In this document: in pieces, positions 63,118 to 64,000 of the stretch
Layout of the letters: each line of letters starts with the position of its first letter
How positions within the stretch are numbered: the stretch's first letter is position 1
Assembly (NCBI RefSeq): GCF_014651675.1
Contig: NZ_BMXI01000016.1
Location: 62,001 to 126,000, forward strand
DNA length: 64,000 bases
Origin: Roseibacillus persicicus
GTDB taxonomy: Bacteria; Verrucomicrobiota; Verrucomicrobiia; Verrucomicrobiales; Akkermansiaceae
Reading direction: 5' to 3'
Notes under the pieces: generated by a model
Database searches by the model: none
The model's input: the letters and a program-made list of their open reading frames with translations, nothing else
What the model was told of the DNA's origin: nothing
Position numbers and translations under genes: made by a program

Positions 63118-64000
63118 CCGTTTGAGGAGCGTTCGGTCACCAGACCTTTGTTGAACTCCAAGACTCGGTCGGCTTGCTCCATGGTGCTTGGCCGGTGAGT
63201 AATGAAAATCGTGGTGCGTCCTTTGGCAAGATGTGAGACCGCTTCCTGAACGCGGGCCTCGCTCTCGGCATCCAGAGCACTGGTAGCTTCATCCATAATC
63301 AAAATCGGAGCATCCTTTAGAAAAGCACGGGCAATGGCAATACGCTGGCGTTGACCACCGGAAAGCGAACCACCACGCTCCGAAACCATGGTCTGGTAGC
63401 CTTGTTCCTGCTTCTCGATAAATTCAGAGGCGAAGGCTTTGCGCGCGGCTTCGTGCACCTCCTCCTCGCTTGCATCCGGACGGCCCATGAGAATGTTTTC
63501 GTAAATCGTGCCCCGAAAGAGAACCGGCATTTGAGGCACCAGGGCAATCCGATTGCGCAGCTCCCGTTTGGAGTAATCACGCACATCCACTCCATCAATG
63601 ATCACGCTCCCACTAGAAACCTCGTAGAAACGAGGAATCATATTGGCGAAAGTCGTTTTACCTCCACCGCTTTCCCCTACCAAGGCCACAGTCTGCCCGG
63701 ACTCGATCCGTGCATTGACCCCTGTCAAGACCTCCTCGTCTCCATAAGAAAAGCGAACGTCACGAAACTCGACCTCCCCTTTCGCTGCTGGAGGAAGCTT
63801 TGGATTCTCGGGCTCGGGAAGGCTATCCTCCGCATCCAGAATCACCTTCACCCGCGCCATGGAAGCCTTGGCCTGCTCCAGAATTCCGTAGAGATTCCCC
63901 AACCTCTTCACCGGATCATAGGCGAGAAACAAGGCGGTAGCCACCAACATAAAATCCTCAAACGACATGTCCTTTTTGGCTCCCAAATAAAGCGAAAAGG
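63114..64000 (-). CDS. MsbA-like ABC exporter (N-terminus beyond right edge)
   Basis: The C-terminal 295 residues are visible; the frame is open to the window edge. They hold the end of the membrane domain and the whole nucleotide-binding domain: Walker A GESGGGKT, the Q-loop, signature SLSGGQRQRIAIARA, Walker B ILIMDEATSALD and switch FITHRPST. The exporter fuses membrane and ATPase domains. MsbA-type lipid flipping is likely for a Gram-negative, but other substrates are possible. Confidence 0.9.
   Translation of the reverse strand, partial: FSLYLGAKKDMSFEDFMLVATALFLAYDPVKRLGNLYGILEQAKASMARVKVILDAEDSLPEPENPKLPPAAKGEVEFRDVRFSYGDEEVLTGVNARIESGQTVALVGESGGGKTTFANMIPRFYEVSSGSVIIDGVDVRDYSKRELRNRIALVPQMPVLFRGTIYENILMGRPDASEEEVHEAARKAFASEFIEKQEQGYQTMVSERGGSLSGGQRQRIAIARAFLKDAPILIMDEATSALDAESEARVQEAVSHLAKGRTTIFITHRPSTMEQADRVLEFNKGLVTERSSNG

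Overview
The window looks like a chromosomal segment of a marine-type member of the Verrucomicrobia (PVC superphylum). This is inferred from gene content: a PSD1-type protein (CxxCH followed by DUF1549/DUF1553 sequence), two cysteine-type sulfatases with the CTPTR motif, an FG-GAP protein and a giant thrombospondin-type-3 repeat protein, next to ordinary Gram-negative housekeeping genes (LptF/G permease, MsbA-like ABC exporter, Dxs, DAP-type MurE). Several starts lack a recognisable Shine-Dalgarno sequence. I saw no rRNA or tRNA gene, transposase, integrase or CRISPR array. Both window edges cut a gene: the PSD1 protein on the left and an ABC transporter on the right.

Layout. 1-4.4 kb: PSD1 protein (minus), then divergent queC and a sulfatase. 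4.5-10 kb: a UPF1-like SF1 helicase (plus) facing a RapA-type SNF2 translocase (minus). 10.2-17.1 kb, plus strand: class V aminotransferase, methyltransferase, secreted CxxCH protein, leuB, small membrane protein, miaA, LptF/G permease. 17.2-19 kb, minus strand: FtsB/DivIC-like protein, membrane protein, RsuA-type pseudouridine synthase. 19.2-30.1 kb, mostly plus strand: Cys-rich repeat peptide, SDR, YdcH, ArsR plus DUF6428-like pair, NtrC-type regulator, GT-C-like membrane protein, xseB-dxs, LMW-PTP-like protein, ugd; one secreted protein at 27.5-28.3 kb is on the minus strand.

30.2-43.1 kb is a long minus-strand division and cell wall (dcw) operon read mraZ, rsmH, ftsL-like, ftsI, murE, murF, mraY, murD, LysM protein, ftsW, murG. 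Many junctions overlap by 1-4 bases. It stops at murG; no murC, murB, ddl, ftsQ, ftsA or ftsZ follows. A strong hairpin terminator is shared with the convergent ugd. Between mraZ and rsmH lies a 0.5 kb array of 147-bp tandem repeats containing 8-bp sub-repeats, the most unusual non-coding structure here.

43.3-56.5 kb: MFS transporter, CBM9-like protein, folD, DUF374 acyltransferase, FGGY kinase, second sulfatase, RNase R, M23 peptidase coupled to a SecD-head-like secreted protein, lipoprotein, DAHP synthase, TruC-like pseudouridine synthase. 56.8-63.1 kb: two large secreted adhesin-like proteins (TSP3/DUF6923/DUF4114, then a seven-repeat FG-GAP protein), and finally the ABC exporter.

Themes: peptidoglycan synthesis and division, RNA modification and decay (MiaA, two pseudouridine synthases, RNase R), sulfated-glycan use (sulfatases, FGGY kinase, CBM9) and a calcium-binding cell surface. 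The best candidates for something undescribed are the repeat array in the dcw leader, the secreted CxxC-repeat peptide at 19.2 kb, the DUF4011-like/SF1/nuclease-like protein at 4.5 kb, and the small thiol-rich ArsR-DUF6428 pair whose coding sequence begins without a standard start codon.
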